Source of the DNA: Taudactylus pleione
Lineage: Eukaryota > Chordata > Amphibia > Anura > Myobatrachidae
NCBI GenBank assembly: GCA_031769625.1
Contig: JAUIMM010001254.1
Coordinates: 496,001-560,000 of the forward strand
Reading direction: 5' to 3'
DNA length: 64,000 bases
The position numbers and the translations under genes were made by a program. The notes below the pieces were generated by a model that saw only the letters and a list, made by a program, of their open reading frames with translations, made no database searches and was not told the origin of the DNA. Below, in pieces: positions 46,914-60,500 of this stretch. Every line of letters starts with the position of its first letter. Position 1 is the first letter of the stretch.

Positions 46914-47073
46914 GGTGCTGAAAGGCAGCAGCACCACAGCAAATCCTCAGCACCACAAACAGCAGGATCAGCAGCGATATCTTCCCCAGGAGGAATCAGC
47001 CTGCCTGGGGAAGCCCTCTCCCTGTCTCAGCAGCTCACCACCTCCTCCTAGGACACTCCTCTCCCAAATGGTA
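46914..47073 (-). other. LINE copy 3 5' leader
   Basis: 160 nt, essentially the same as copies 1 and 2, with the 10-bp inverted repeat at 46981-47013. Confidence 0.75.
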
Positions 47074-47089
47074 TGCTGCTGTGACAGAA
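47074..47089. repeat. target site right of LINE copy 3
   Basis: TGCTGCTGTGACAGAA lies between the 5' end of copy 3 and GTTGATT of the satellite. It differs by one base from the commonest monomer form and by two from the left flank of the dimer at 32691-32706. Confidence 0.8.
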
Positions 47090-50000
47090 GTTGATTTTGG
47101 TGCTTAATTTTGACACAACTCACCAGAAAAATATTTACCTGTATGAAAATTTACGTAAGCCCCGGACCTTAAAAATCGGCCCCAAATTTTTTTTTTCAAA
47201 AATCCCCAAATTCTGCTTAAAACTTTTGATACAACTTAAAAAAGATTTGCTGCGGTGACAGAAGTTGATTTTGGTGCTTAATTTTGACACAACTCACCAG
47301 AAATATATTTACCCGTATGAAAATTTACGTAAGCCCCGGACCTTAAAAATCAGCCAAAATTTTTTTTTTCAAAAATCCCCAAATTGTGCTTAAAACTTTT
47401 GATACAACTTAAAAAAGATTTGCTGCGTTGACAGAAGTTGATTTTGGTGCTTAATTTTGACACAACTCATCAGAAAAATATTTACCTGTATGAAAATTTA
47501 CGTAAGCCCCGGACCTTAAAAATCGGCCCCAAATTTTTTTTTTCAAAAATCCCCAAATACTGCTTAAAACTTTTGATACAACTTAAAAAAGATTTGCTGC
47601 GGTGACAGAAGTTGATTTTGGTGCTTAATTTTGACACAACTCACCAGAAATATATTTACCCGTATGAAAATTTACGTAAGCCCCGGACCTTAAAAATCGG
47701 CCCAAAATTTTTTTTTTCAAAAATCCCCAAATTCTGCTTAAAACTTTTGATACAACTTAAAAAAGATTTGCTGCGGTGACAGAAGTTGATTTTGGTGCTT
47801 AATTTTGACACAACTCACCAGAAATATATTTACCCGTATGAAAATTTACGTAAGCCCCGGACCTTAAAAATCGGCCAAAATTTTTTATTTCAAAAATCCC
47901 CAAATTCTGCTTAATAATTTTGATACAACTTAAAAAAGATTTGCTGCGGTGACAGAAGTTGATTTTGGTGCTTAATTTTGACACAACTCACCAGAAATAT
48001 ATTTACCCGTATGAAAATTTACGTAAGCCCCGGACCTTAAAAATCAGGCCCAAATTTTTTATTTCAAAAATCCCCAAATTCTGCTTAAAACTTTTGATAC
48101 AACTTAAAAAAGATTTGCTGCGGTGACAGAAGTTGATTTTGGTGCTTAATTTTGACACAACTCACCAGAAATATATTTACCCATATGAAAATTTACGTAA
48201 GCCCCGGACCTTAAAAATCGGCCTAAAATTTTTTTTTTCAAAAATCCCCAAATTGTGCTTAAAACTTTTGATACAACTTAAAAAAGATTTGCTGCGTTGA
48301 CAGAAGTTGATTTTGGTGCTTAATTTTGACACAACTCATCAGAAAAATATTTACCTGTATGAAAATTTACGTAAGCCCCGGACCTTAAAAATCGGCCCAA
48401 AATTTTTTTTTTCAAAAATCCCCAAATTCTGCTTAAAACTTTTGATACAACTTAAAAAAGATTTGCTGCGGTGACAGAAGTTGATTTTGGTGCTTAATTT
48501 TGACACAACTCACCAGAAATATATTTACCCATATGAAAATTTACGTAAGCCCCGGACCTTAAAAATCGGCCCAAAATTTTTTTTTTCAAAAATCCCCAAA
48601 TTCTGCTTAAAACTTTTGATACAACTTAAAAAAGATTTGCTGCGGTGACAGAAGTTGATTTTGGTGCTTAATTTTGACACAACTCACCAGAAATATATTT
48701 ACCCGTATGAAAATTTACATAAGCCCCGGACCTTAAAAATCGGCCAAAATTTTTTTTTTCAAAAAACCCCAAATTCTGCTTAAAACTTTTGATACAACTT
48801 AAAAAAGATTTGCTGCGGTGACAGAAGTTGATTTTGGTGCTTAATTTTGACACAACTCACCAGAAATATATTTACCCGTATGAAAATTTACGTAAGCCCC
48901 GGACTTTAAAAATCGGCCCCAAATTTTTTTTTTGAAAAATCCCCAAATTCTGCTTAAAACTTTTGATACAACTTAAAAAAGATTTGCTGCGGTGACAGAA
49001 GTTGATTTTGGTGCTTAATTTTGACACAACTCACCAGAAATATATTTACCCATATGAAAATTTACGTAAGCCCCGGACCTTAAAAATCGGCCAAAATTTT
49101 TTATTTCAAAAATCCCCAAATTCTGCTTAAAAATTTTGATACAACTTAAAAAAGATTTGCTGCGGTGACAGAAGTTGATTTTGGTGCTTAATTTTGACAC
49201 AACTCACCAGAAATATATTTACCCGTATGAAAATTTACGTAAGCCCCGGACCTTAAAAATCGTCCAAAAATTTTTTTTTTCAAAAATCCCCAAATTCTGC
49301 TTAAAACTTTTGATACAACTTAAAAAAGATTTGCTGCGGTGACAGAAGTTGATTTTGGTGCTTAATTTTGATACAACTCACCAGAAATATATTTACCCGT
49401 ATGAAAATTTACGTAAGCCCCGGACCTTAAAAATCGGCCTAAAATTTTTTTTTTCAAAAATCCCCAAATTGTGCTTAAAACTTTTGATACAACTTAAAAA
49501 AGATTTGCTGCATTGACAGAAGTTGATTTTGGTGCTTAATTTTGACACAACTCATCAGAAAAATATTTACCCATATGAAAATTTACGTAAGCCCCGGACC
49601 TTAAAAATCGGCCCAAAATTTTTTTTTTCAAAAATCCCCAAATTCTGCTTAAAACTTTTGATACAACTTAAAAAAGATTTGCTGCGGTGACAGAAGTTGA
49701 TTTTGGTGCTTAATTTTGACTCAACTCACCAGAAATATATTTACCCATATGAAAATTTACGTAAGCCCCGGACCTTAAAAATCGGCCAGAAATATTTTTT
49801 TTCAAAAAACCCCAAATTCTGCTTAAAACTTTTGATACAACTTAAAAAAGATTTGCTGCGGTGACAGAAGTTGATTTTGGTGCTTAATTTTGATACAACT
49901 CACCAGAAATATATTTACCCGTATGAAAATTTACGTAAGCCCCGGACCTTAAAAATCGGCCCAAAATTTTTTTTTTCAAAAATCCCCAAATTCTGCTTAA

Positions 50001-53000
50001 AACTTTTGATACAACTTAAAAAAGATTTGCTGCGGTGACAGAAGTTGATTTTGGTGCTTAATTTTGATACAACTCACCAGAAATATATTTACCCGTATGA
50101 AAATTTACGTAAGCCCCGATCTTAAAAATCGGCCCAAAATTTTTTTTTTCAAAAATCCCCAAATTCTGCTTAAAACTTTTGATACAACTTAAAAAAGATT
50201 TGCTGCGGTGACAGAAGTTGATTTTGGTGCTTAATTTTGATACAACTCACCAGAAATATATTTACCCGTATGAAAATTTACGTAAGCCCCGGACCTTAAA
50301 AAACGGCCCCAAATTTTTTTTTTCAAAAATCCCCAAATTCTGCTTAAAACTTTTGCTACAACTTAAAAATGATTTGCTGCGGTGACAGAAGTTGATTTTG
50401 GTGCTTAATTTTGACACAACTCACCAGAAATATATTTACCCGTATGAAAATTTACATAAGCCCCGGACCTTAAAAATCAGGCCCAAATTTTTTATTTCAA
50501 AAATCCCCAAATTCTGCTTAAAACTTTTGATACAACTTAAAAAAGATTTGCTGCGGTGACAGAAGTTGATTTTGGTGCTTAATTTTGACACAACTCACCA
50601 GAAATATATTTACCCGTATGAAAATTTACGTAAGCCCCGGACCTTAAAAATCGGCCTAAAATTTTTTTTTTCAAAAATCCCCAAATTCTGCTTAAAACTT
50701 TTGATACAACTTAAAAAAGATTTGCTGCGGTGACAGAAGTTGATTTTGGTGCTTAATTTTGACACAACTCACCAGAAATATATTTACCCGTATGAAAATT
50801 TACGTAAGCTCCGGACCTTAAAAATCGGCCAAAATTTTTTTTTTCAAAAATTCCCAAATTCTGCGTAAAACTTTTGATACAACTTAAAAAAGATTTGCTG
50901 CGTTGACAGAAGTTGATTTTGGTGCTTAATTTTGACACAACTCACCAGAAATATATTTACCCGTATGAAAATTTACGTAAGCCCCGGACCTTAAAAATCA
51001 GCCAAAATTTTTTTTTTCAAAAATCCCCAAATTCTGCTTAAAACTTTTGATACAACTTAAAAAAGATTTGCTGCGGTGACAGAAGTTGATTTTGGTGCTT
51101 CATTTTGACACAACTCATCAGAAAAATATTTACCCGTATTAAAATTTACGTAAGCCACGGACCTTAAAAATCGGGCAAAATTTTTTTTTTCGAAAAAATC
51201 CCCAAATTCTGCTTAAAGCTTTTGATACAACTTAAAAAAGATTTGCTGCGGTGACAGAAGTTGATTTTGGTGCTTAATTTTGACACAACTCACCAGAAAT
51301 ATATTTACCCGTATGAAAATTTACGTAAGCCACGGACCTTAAAAATCAGGCCCAAATTTTTTATTTCAAAAATCCCCAAATTCTGCTTAAAACTTTTGAT
51401 ACAACTTAAAAAAGATTTGCTGCGGTGACAGAAGTTGATTTTGGTGCTTAATTTTGACACAACTCACCAGAAATACATTTACCCATATGAAAATTTACGT
51501 AAGCCCCGGACCTTAAAAATCGGCCTAAAATTTTTTTTTTCAAAAATCCCCAAATTGTGCTTAAAACTTTTGATACAACTTAAAAAAGATTTGCTGCATT
51601 GACAGAAGTTGATTTTGGTGCTTAATTTTGACACAACTCATCAGAAAAATATTTACCCGTATGAAAATTTACGTAAGCCCCGGACCTTAAAAATCGGCCC
51701 AAAATTTTTTTTTTTAAAAATCCCCAAATTCTGCTTAAAACTTTTGATACAACTTAAAAAAGATTTGCTGCGGTGACAGAAGTTGATTTTGGTGCTTAAT
51801 TTTGACACAACTCACCAGAAATATATTTACCCGTATGAAAATTTACGTAAGCCCCAGACCTTAAAAATCGGCCCAAAATTTTTTTTTTCAAAAATCCCCA
51901 AATTCTGCTTAAAACTTTTGATACAACTTAAAAAAGATTTGCTGCGGTGACAGAAGTTGATTTTGGTGCTTAATTTTGATACAACTCACGAGAAATATAT
52001 TTACCCATATGAAAATTTACGTAAGCCCCGGACCTTAAAAATCGGCCTAAAATTTTTTTTTTCAAAAATCCCCAAATTGTGCTTAAAACTTTTGATACAA
52101 CTTAAAAAAGATTTGTTGCATTGACAGAAGTTGATTTTGGTGCTTAATTTTGACACAACTCATCAGAAAAATATTTACCCGTATGAAAATTTACGTAAGC
52201 CCCGGACCTTAAAAATCGGCCCAAAATTTTTTTTTTCAAAAATCCCCAAATTCTGCTTAAAACTTTTGATACAACTTAAAAAAGATTTGCTGTGGTGACA
52301 GAAGTTGATTTTGGTGCTTAATTTTGACACAACTCACCAGAAATATATTTACCAGTATGAAAATTTACGTAAGCCCCGGACCTTAAAAATCGGCCAAAAT
52401 TTTTTTTTTTCAAAAAACCCCAAATTCTGCTTAAAACTTTTGATACAACTTAAAAAAGATTTGCTGCGGTGACAGAAGTTGATTTTGGTGCTTAATTTTG
52501 ACACAACTCACCAGAAATATATTTACCCGTATGAAAATTTACGTAAGCCCCGGACCTTAAAAATCGGCCCAAAATTTTTTTTTTAAAAAATCCCCAAATT
52601 CTGCTTAAAACTTTTGATACAACTTAAAAAAGATTTGCTGCGGTGACAGAAGTTGATTTTGGTGCTTAATTTTGACACAACTCATCAGAAAAATATTTAC
52701 CCGTATGAAAATTTACGTAAGCCACGGACCTTAAAAATCGGGCAAAAATTTTTTTTTTCAAAAATCCCCAAATTCTGCTTAAAACTTTTGATACAACTTA
52801 AAAAAGATTTGCTGCGGTGACAGAAGTTGATTTTGGTGCTTAATTTTGACACAACTCACCAGAAATATATTTACCCGTATGAAAATTTACGTAAGCCCCG
52901 GACCTTAAAAATCGCCCAAAAATTTTTTTTTTCAAAAATCCCCAAATTCTGCTTAAAACTTTTGATACAACTTAAAAAAGATTTGCTGCGGTGACAGAAG

Positions 53001-54059
53001 TTGATTTTGGTGCTTAATTTTGACACAACTCACCAGAAATATATTTACCCGTATGAAAATTTACGTAAGCCCCGGACCTTAAAAATAAGCCAAAATTTTT
53101 TTTTTCAAAAATCCCCAAATTCTGCTTATAACTTTTGATACAACTTAAAAAAGATTTGCTGCGGTGACAGAAGTTGATTTTGGTGCTTAATTTTGACACA
53201 ACTCATCAGAAATATATTTTCCCGTATGAAAATTTACGTAAGCCACGGACCTTAAAAATCAGGCCCAAATTTTTTATTTCAAAAATCCCCAAATTCTGCT
53301 TAAAACTTTTGATACAACTTAAAAAAGATTTGCTGCGGTGACAGAAGTTGATTTTGGTGCTTAATTTTGACACAACTCACCAGAAATATATTTTCCCGTA
53401 TGAAAATTTACGTAAGCCCCGGACCTTAAAAATCGGCCTAAAATTTTTTTTTTCAAAAATCCCCAAATTGTGCTTAAAACTTTTGATACAACTTAAAAAA
53501 GATTTGCTGCGGTGACAGAAGTTGATTTTGGTGCTTAATTTTGACACAACTCACCAGAAATATATTTACCCGTATGAAAATTTACGTAAGCCCCGGACCT
53601 TAAAAATCGGCCTAAAATTTTTTTTTTCAAAAATCCCCAAATTGTGCTTAAAACTTTTGATACAACTTAAAAAAGATTTGCTGCGGTGACAGAAGTTGAT
53701 TTTGGTGCTTAATTTTGACTCAACTCACCAGAAATATATTTACCCATATGAAAATTTACATAAGCCCCGGACCTTAAAAATCGGCCCAAAATTTTTTTTT
53801 TCAAAAATCCCCAAATTCTGCTTAAAACTTTTGATACAACTTAAAAAAGATTTGCTGCGGTGACAGAAGTTGATTTTGGTGCTTAATTTTGACACAACTC
53901 ACCTGAAATATATTTACCCGTATGAAAATTTACGTAAGCCCCGGACCTTAAAAATCGGCCAAAAAATTTTTTTTTCAAAAATCCCCAAATTCTGCTTAAA
54001 ACTTTTGATACAACTTAAAAAAGATTTGCTGCGGTGACAGAAGTTGATTTTGGTGCTTA

Positions 54060-55280
54060 ATTTTGACACAACTCACCAGAAATATATTTACCCGTATGAA
54101 AATTTACGTAAGCCCAGGACCTTAAAAATCGGCCCAAAATTTTTTTTTTCAAAAATCCCCAAATTCTGCTTAAAACTTTTGATACAACTTAAAAAAGATT
54201 TGCTGCGGTGACAGAAGTTGATTTTGGTGCTTCATTTTGACACAACTCATCAGAAAAATATTTACCCGTATGAAAATTTACGTAAGCCACGGACCTTAAA
54301 AATCGGGCCAAAATTTTTTTTTTCAAAAATCCCCAAATTCTGCTTAAAACTTTTGATACAACTTAAAAAAGATTTGCTGCGGTGACAGAAGTTGATTTTG
54401 GTGCTTAATTTTGATACAACTCACCAGAAATATATTTACCCGTATGAAAATTTACGTAAGCCCCGGACCTTAAAAAATGGCCCCGAATTTTTTTTTTCAA
54501 AAATCCCCAAATTCTGCTTAAAACTTTTGATACAACTTAAAAAAGATTTGCTGCGGTGACAGAAGTTGATTTTGGTGCTTAATTTTGACACAACTCACCA
54601 GAAATATATTTACCCGTATGAAAATTTACGTAAGCCCCGGACCTTAAAAATCAGGCCCAAGTTTTTTATTTCAAAAATCCCCAAATTCTGCTTAAAACTT
54701 TTGATACAACTTAAAAAAGATTTGCTGCGGTGACAGAAGTTGATTTTGGTGCTTAATTTTGACACAACTCACCAGAAATATATTTACCCGTATGAAAATT
54801 TACGTAAGCCCCGGACCTTAAAAATCGGCCTAAAATTTTTTTTTTGAAAAATCCCCAAATTGTGCTTAAAACTTTTGATACAACTTAAAAAAGATTTGCT
54901 GCGTTGACAGAAGTTGATTTTGGTGCTTAATTTTGACACAACTCATCAGAAAAATATTTACCCGTATGAAAATTTACGTAAGCCCCGGACCTTAAAAATC
55001 GGCCTAAAATTTTTTTTTTCAAAAATCCCCAAATTGTGCTTAAAACTTTTGATACAACTTAAAAAAGATTTGCTGCGTTGACAGAAGTTGATTTTGGTGC
55101 TTAATTTTGACACAACTCATCAGAAAAATATTTACCCGTATGAAAATTTACGTAAGCCCCGGACCTTAAAAATCGGCCCAAAATTTTTTTTTTCAAAAAT
55201 CCCCAAATTCTGCTTAAAACTTTTGATACAACTTAAAAAAGATTTGCTGCGGTGACAGAAGTTGATTTTGGTGCTTAATT
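54060..55280. repeat. copy of the 7-monomer block seen at 10991-12209
   Basis: The monomer order AGCCCAGGACC, then CCACGGACC with CGGGCCAAAA, then AAAAAATGGCCCCG, then ATCAGGCCCAA, then CGGCCTAAAA with GCGTTGAC repeats what is seen left of LINE copy 1 and at 11.0-13.3 kb. The same higher-order block therefore lies on both sides of the copy 2/3 dimer. Confidence 0.7.
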
Positions 55281-57544
55281 TTGACACAACTCACCAGAAA
55301 TATATTTACCCATATGAAAATTTACGTAAGCCCCGGACCTTAAAAATCGGCCCAAAATTTTTTTTTTCAAAAATCCCCAAATTCTGCTTAAAACTTTTGA
55401 TACAACTTAAAAAAGATTTGCTGCGGTGACAGAAGTTGATTTTGGTGCTTAATTTTGACACAACTCACCAGAAATATATTTACCCGTATGAAAATTTACG
55501 TAAGCCCCGGACCTTAAAAATCGGCCCAAAATTTTTTTTTTTAAAAATCCCCAAATTCTGCTTAAAACTTTTGATACAACTTAAAAATGATTTGCTGCGG
55601 TGACAGAAGTTGATTTTGGTGCTTAATTTTGACACAACTCACCAGAAATATATTTACCCATATGAAAATTTACGTAAGCCCCGGACCTTAAAAATCGGCC
55701 AAAATTTTTTATTTCAAAAATCCCCAAATTCTGCTTAAAAATTTTGATACAACTTAAAAAAGATTTGCTGTGGTGACAGAAGTTGATTTTGGTGCTTAAT
55801 TTTGACACAACTCACCAGAAATATATTTACCCGTATGAAAATTTACGTAAGCCCCGGACCTTAAAAATCGGCCCAAAAATTTTTTTTTCAAAAATCCCCA
55901 AATTCTGCTTAAAACTTTTGATACAACTTAAAAAAGATTTGCTGCGGTGACAGAAGTTGATTTTGGTGCTTAATTTTGACTCAACTCACCAGAAATATAT
56001 TTACCCATATGAAAATTTACGTAAGCCCCGGACCTTAAAAATCGGCCAGAAATTTTTTTTTTCAAAAATCCCCAAATTCTGCTTAAAACTTTTGATACAA
56101 CTTAAAAAAGATTTGCTGCGGTGACAGAAGTTGATTTTGGTGCTTAATTTTGATACAACTCACCAGAAATATATTTACCCGTATGAAAATTTACGTAAGC
56201 CCCGGACCTTAAAAATCGGCCCAAAATTTTTTTTTAAAAAAATCCCCAAATTCTGCTTAAAACTTTTGATACAACTTAAAAAAGATTTGCTGCGGTGGAA
56301 AGTTGATTTTGGTGCTTAATTTTGAAACAACTCAACAGAAATATATTTACACGTATGAAAATTTACGTAAGCCCCGGAGCTTAAAAATCGGCCAAAAAAT
56401 TTTTTTTTCAAAAATCCCCAAATTGTGCTTAAAACTTTTGATACAACTTAAAAAAGATTTGCTGCGGTGACAGAAGTTGATTTTGGTGCTTAATTTTGAC
56501 ACAACTCATCAGAAAAATATTTACCCGTATGAAAATTTACGTAAGCCCCGGACCTTAAAAATCAGGCAAAAATTTTTTTTTTAAAAAATCCCCAAATTCT
56601 GCTTAAAACTTTTGATACAACTTAAAAAAGATTTGCTGCGGTGACAGAAGTTGATTTTGGTGCTTAATTTTGACACAACTCACCAGAAATATATTTACCC
56701 GTATGAAAATTTACGTAAGCCCCGGACCTTAAAAATCGGCCCAAATTTTTTTTTTCAAAAATCCCCAAATTCTGCTTAAAACTTTTGATACAACTTAAAA
56801 AAGATTTGCTGCGGTGACAGAAGTTGATTTTGGTGCTTAATTTTGACACAACTCATCAGAAAAATATTTACCCGTATGAAAATTTACGTAAGCCCCGGAC
56901 CTTAAAAATCGGCCCAAAATTTTTTTTTTGAAAAATCCCCAAATTCTGCTTAAAACTTTTGATACAACTTAAAAAAGATTTGCTGCGGTGACAGAAGTTG
57001 ATTTTGGTGCTTAATTTTGACACAACTCACCAGAAATATATTTACCCGTATGAAAATTTACGTAAGCCCCGGACCTTAAAAATCAGCCCAAAATTTTTTT
57101 TCCAAAAATCCCCAAATTGTGCTTAAAACTTTTGATACAACTTAAAAAAGATTTGCTGCGGTGACAGAAGTTGATTTTGGTGCTTAATTTTGACACAACT
57201 CATCAGAAAAATATTTACCCGTATGAAAATTTATGTAAGCCCCGGACCTTAAAAATCGGCCAAAAATTTTTTTTTTCAAAGATTCCCAAATTCTGCTTAA
57301 AACTTTTGATACAACTTAAAAAAGATTTGCTGCGGTGACAGAAGTTGATTTTGGTGCTTAATTTTGACACAACTCACCAGAAATATATTTACCCGTATGA
57401 AAATTTACGTAAGCCCCGGACCTTAAAAATCGGCCCAAAATTTTTTTTTTCAAAAATCCCCAAATTCTGCTTAAAACTTTTGATACAACTTAAAAAAGAT
57501 TTGCTGCGGTGACAGAAGTTGATTTTGGTGCTTAATTTTGACAC

Positions 57545-60500
57545 AACTCACCAGAAATATATTTACCCGTATGAAAATTTACGTAAGCCCCGGACCTTAA
57601 AAATCAGCCAAAATTTTTTTTTTCAAAAATCTCCAAATTCTGCTTAAAACTTTTGATACAACTTAAAAAAGATTTGCTGCGGTTATAGAAGTTGATTTTG
57701 GTGCTTCATTTTGACACAACTCATCAGAAAAATATTTACCCGTATGAAAATTTACGTAAGCCACAGACCTTAAAAATCGGGCAAAAATTTTTTTTTTCAA
57801 AAATTCCCAAATTCTGCTTAAAACTTTTGATACAACTTAAAAAAGATTTGCTGCGGTGACAGAAGTTGATTTTGGTGCTTAATTTTGACACAACTCACCA
57901 GAAATATATTTACCCGTATGAAAATTTACGTAAGCCCCGGACCTTAAAAATCGGCCCAAAATTTTTTTTTTCAAAAATCCCCAAATTCTGCTTAAAACTT
58001 TTGATACAACTTAAAAAAGATTTGCTGCGGTGACAGAAGTTGATTTTGGTGCTTAATTTTGACACAACTCACCAGAAATATATTTACCTGTATGAAAATT
58101 TACGTAAGCCCCGGACCTTAAAAATCGGCCCCAAATTTTTTTTTCAAAAATCCCCAAATTCTACTTAAAACTTTTGATACAACTTAAAAAAGATTTGCTG
58201 CGGTGACAGAAGTTGATTTTGGTGCTTAATTTTGACACAACTCAACAGAAATATATTTACCCGTATGAAAATTTACGTAAGACCCGGACCTTAAAAATCG
58301 GGCAAAAATTTTTTTTTTCAAAAATCCCCAAATTCTGCTTAAAACTTTTGATACAACTTAAAAAAGATTTGCTGCGGTGACAGAAGTTGATTTTGGTGCT
58401 TAATTTTGACACAACTCACCAGAAATATATTTACCCGTATGAAAATTTACGTAAGCCCCGGACCTTAAAAATCGGCCTAAAATTTTTTTTAAAAAAAATC
58501 CCCAAATTGTGCTTAAAACTTTTGATACAACTTAAAAAAGATTTGCTGGGTTGACAGAAGTTGATTTTGGTGCTTAATTTTGACACAATTCATCAGAAAA
58601 ATATTTACCCGTATGAAAATTTACGTAAGCCACGGACCTTAAAAATCGGCCCAAAATTTTTTTTTTCAAAAATCCCCAAATTCTGCTTAAAACTTTTGAT
58701 ACAACTTAAAAAAGATTTGCTGCGGTGTCAGAAGTTGATTTTGGTGCTTAATTTTGACACAACTCACCAGAAATATATTTACCCGTATGAAAATTTACGT
58801 AAGCCCCGGACCTTAAAAATGGGCCAAAAATTTTTTTTTCAAAAATCCCCAAATTCTGCTTAAAACTTTTGATACAACTTAAAAAAGATTTGCTGCGGTG
58901 ACAGAAGTTGATTTTGGTGCTTAATTTTGACTCAACTCACCAGAAATATATTTACCCGTATGAAAATTTACGTAAGCCCCGGACCTTAAAAATCGGCCCC
59001 AAATTTTTTTTTTTTTAAATCCCCAAATTCTGCTTAAAACTTTTGATACAACTTAAAAAAGATTTGCTGCGGTGACAGAAGTTGATTTTGGTGCTTAATT
59101 TTGACACAACTCACCAGAAATATATTTACCCGTATGAAAATTTACGTAAGCCCCGGACCTTAAAAATCGGCCCAAAATTTTTTTTCCAAAAATCCCCAAA
59201 TTCTGCTTAAAACTTTTGATACAACTTAAAAAAGATTTGCTGCGGTGACAGAAGTTGATTTTGGTGCTTAATTTTGACACAACTCACCAGAAATATATTT
59301 ACCCGTATGAAAATTTACGTAAGCCCCGGACCTTAAAAATCAGCCCAAATTTTTTTTTTCAAAAATCCCCAAATTCTGCTTAAAACTTTTGATACAACTT
59401 AAAAAAGATTTGCTGCGGTGACAGAAGTTGATTTTGGTGCTTCATTTTGACACAACTCATCAGAAAAATATTTACCCGTATGAAAATTTACGTAAGCCAC
59501 GGACCTTAAAAATCGGGCAAAAATTTTTTTTTTCAAAAATCCCCAAATTCTGCTTAAAGCTTTTGATACAACTTAAAAAAGATTTGCTGCGGTGACAGAA
59601 GTTGATTTTGGTGCTTAATTTTGATACAACTCACCAGAAATATATTTACCCGTATGAAAATTTACGTAAGCCCCGGACCTTAAAAATCGGCCCAAAATTT
59701 TTTTTCCAAAAATCCCCAAATTCTGCTTAAAACTTTTGATACAACTTAAAAAAGATTTGCTGCGGTGACAGAAGTTGATTTTGGTGCTTAATTTTGACAC
59801 AACTCATCAGAAAAATATTTACCCGTATGAAAATTTACGTAAGCCCCGGACCTTAAAAATCGGCCCAAAATTTTTTTTTTCAAAAATTCCCAAATTCTGC
59901 TTAAAACTTTTGATACAACTTAAAAAAGATTTGCTGCGGTGACAGAAGTTGATTTTGGTGCTTAATTTTGACACAACTCACCAGAAATATATTTACCTGT
60001 ATGAACATTTACGTAAGCCCCGGACCTTAAAAATCGGCCCAAAATTTTTTTTTCAAAAATCCCCAAATTCTGCTTAAAACTTTTGATACAACTTAAAAAA
60101 GATTTGCTGCGGTGACAGAAGTTGATTTTGGTGCTTAATTTTGACACAACTCACCAGAAATATATTTTTTCCCGTATGAAAATTTACGTAAGCCCCGGAC
60201 CTTAAAAATCAGCCAAAATTTTTTTTTCAAAAATCCCCAAATTCTGCTTAAAACTTTTGATACAACTTAAAAAAGATTTGCTGCGGTGACAGAAGTTGAT
60301 TTTGGTGCTTCATTTTGACACAACTCATCAGAAAAATATTTACCCGTATGAAAATTTACGTAAGCCACGGATCTTAAAAATCGGGCAAAATTTTTTTTTT
60401 TCAAAAATCCCCAAATTCTACTTAAAACTTTTGATACAACTTTAAAAAGATTTGCTGCGGTGTCAGAAGTTGATTTTGGTGCTTAATTTTGACACAACTC

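Larger units (their letters stand above)
39908..47073 (-). mobile_element. Tx1-like non-LTR retrotransposon, copy 3
   Basis: A 7.17-kb full-length copy on the minus strand, head to tail with copy 2. ORF2 is open but carries R639H in a conserved RT motif. ORF1 is broken by a one-base deletion at about 45339. The right junction returns to the satellite at GTTGATT, the same base as in copy 1. Confidence 0.93.

Noticed and set aside
58561..58863. Plus-strand frames of 62-100 codons in the satellite (also 56131-56319 and 62900-63202)
   Set aside because: These are repeat-derived frames, open by chance where consecutive monomers have compatible lengths.
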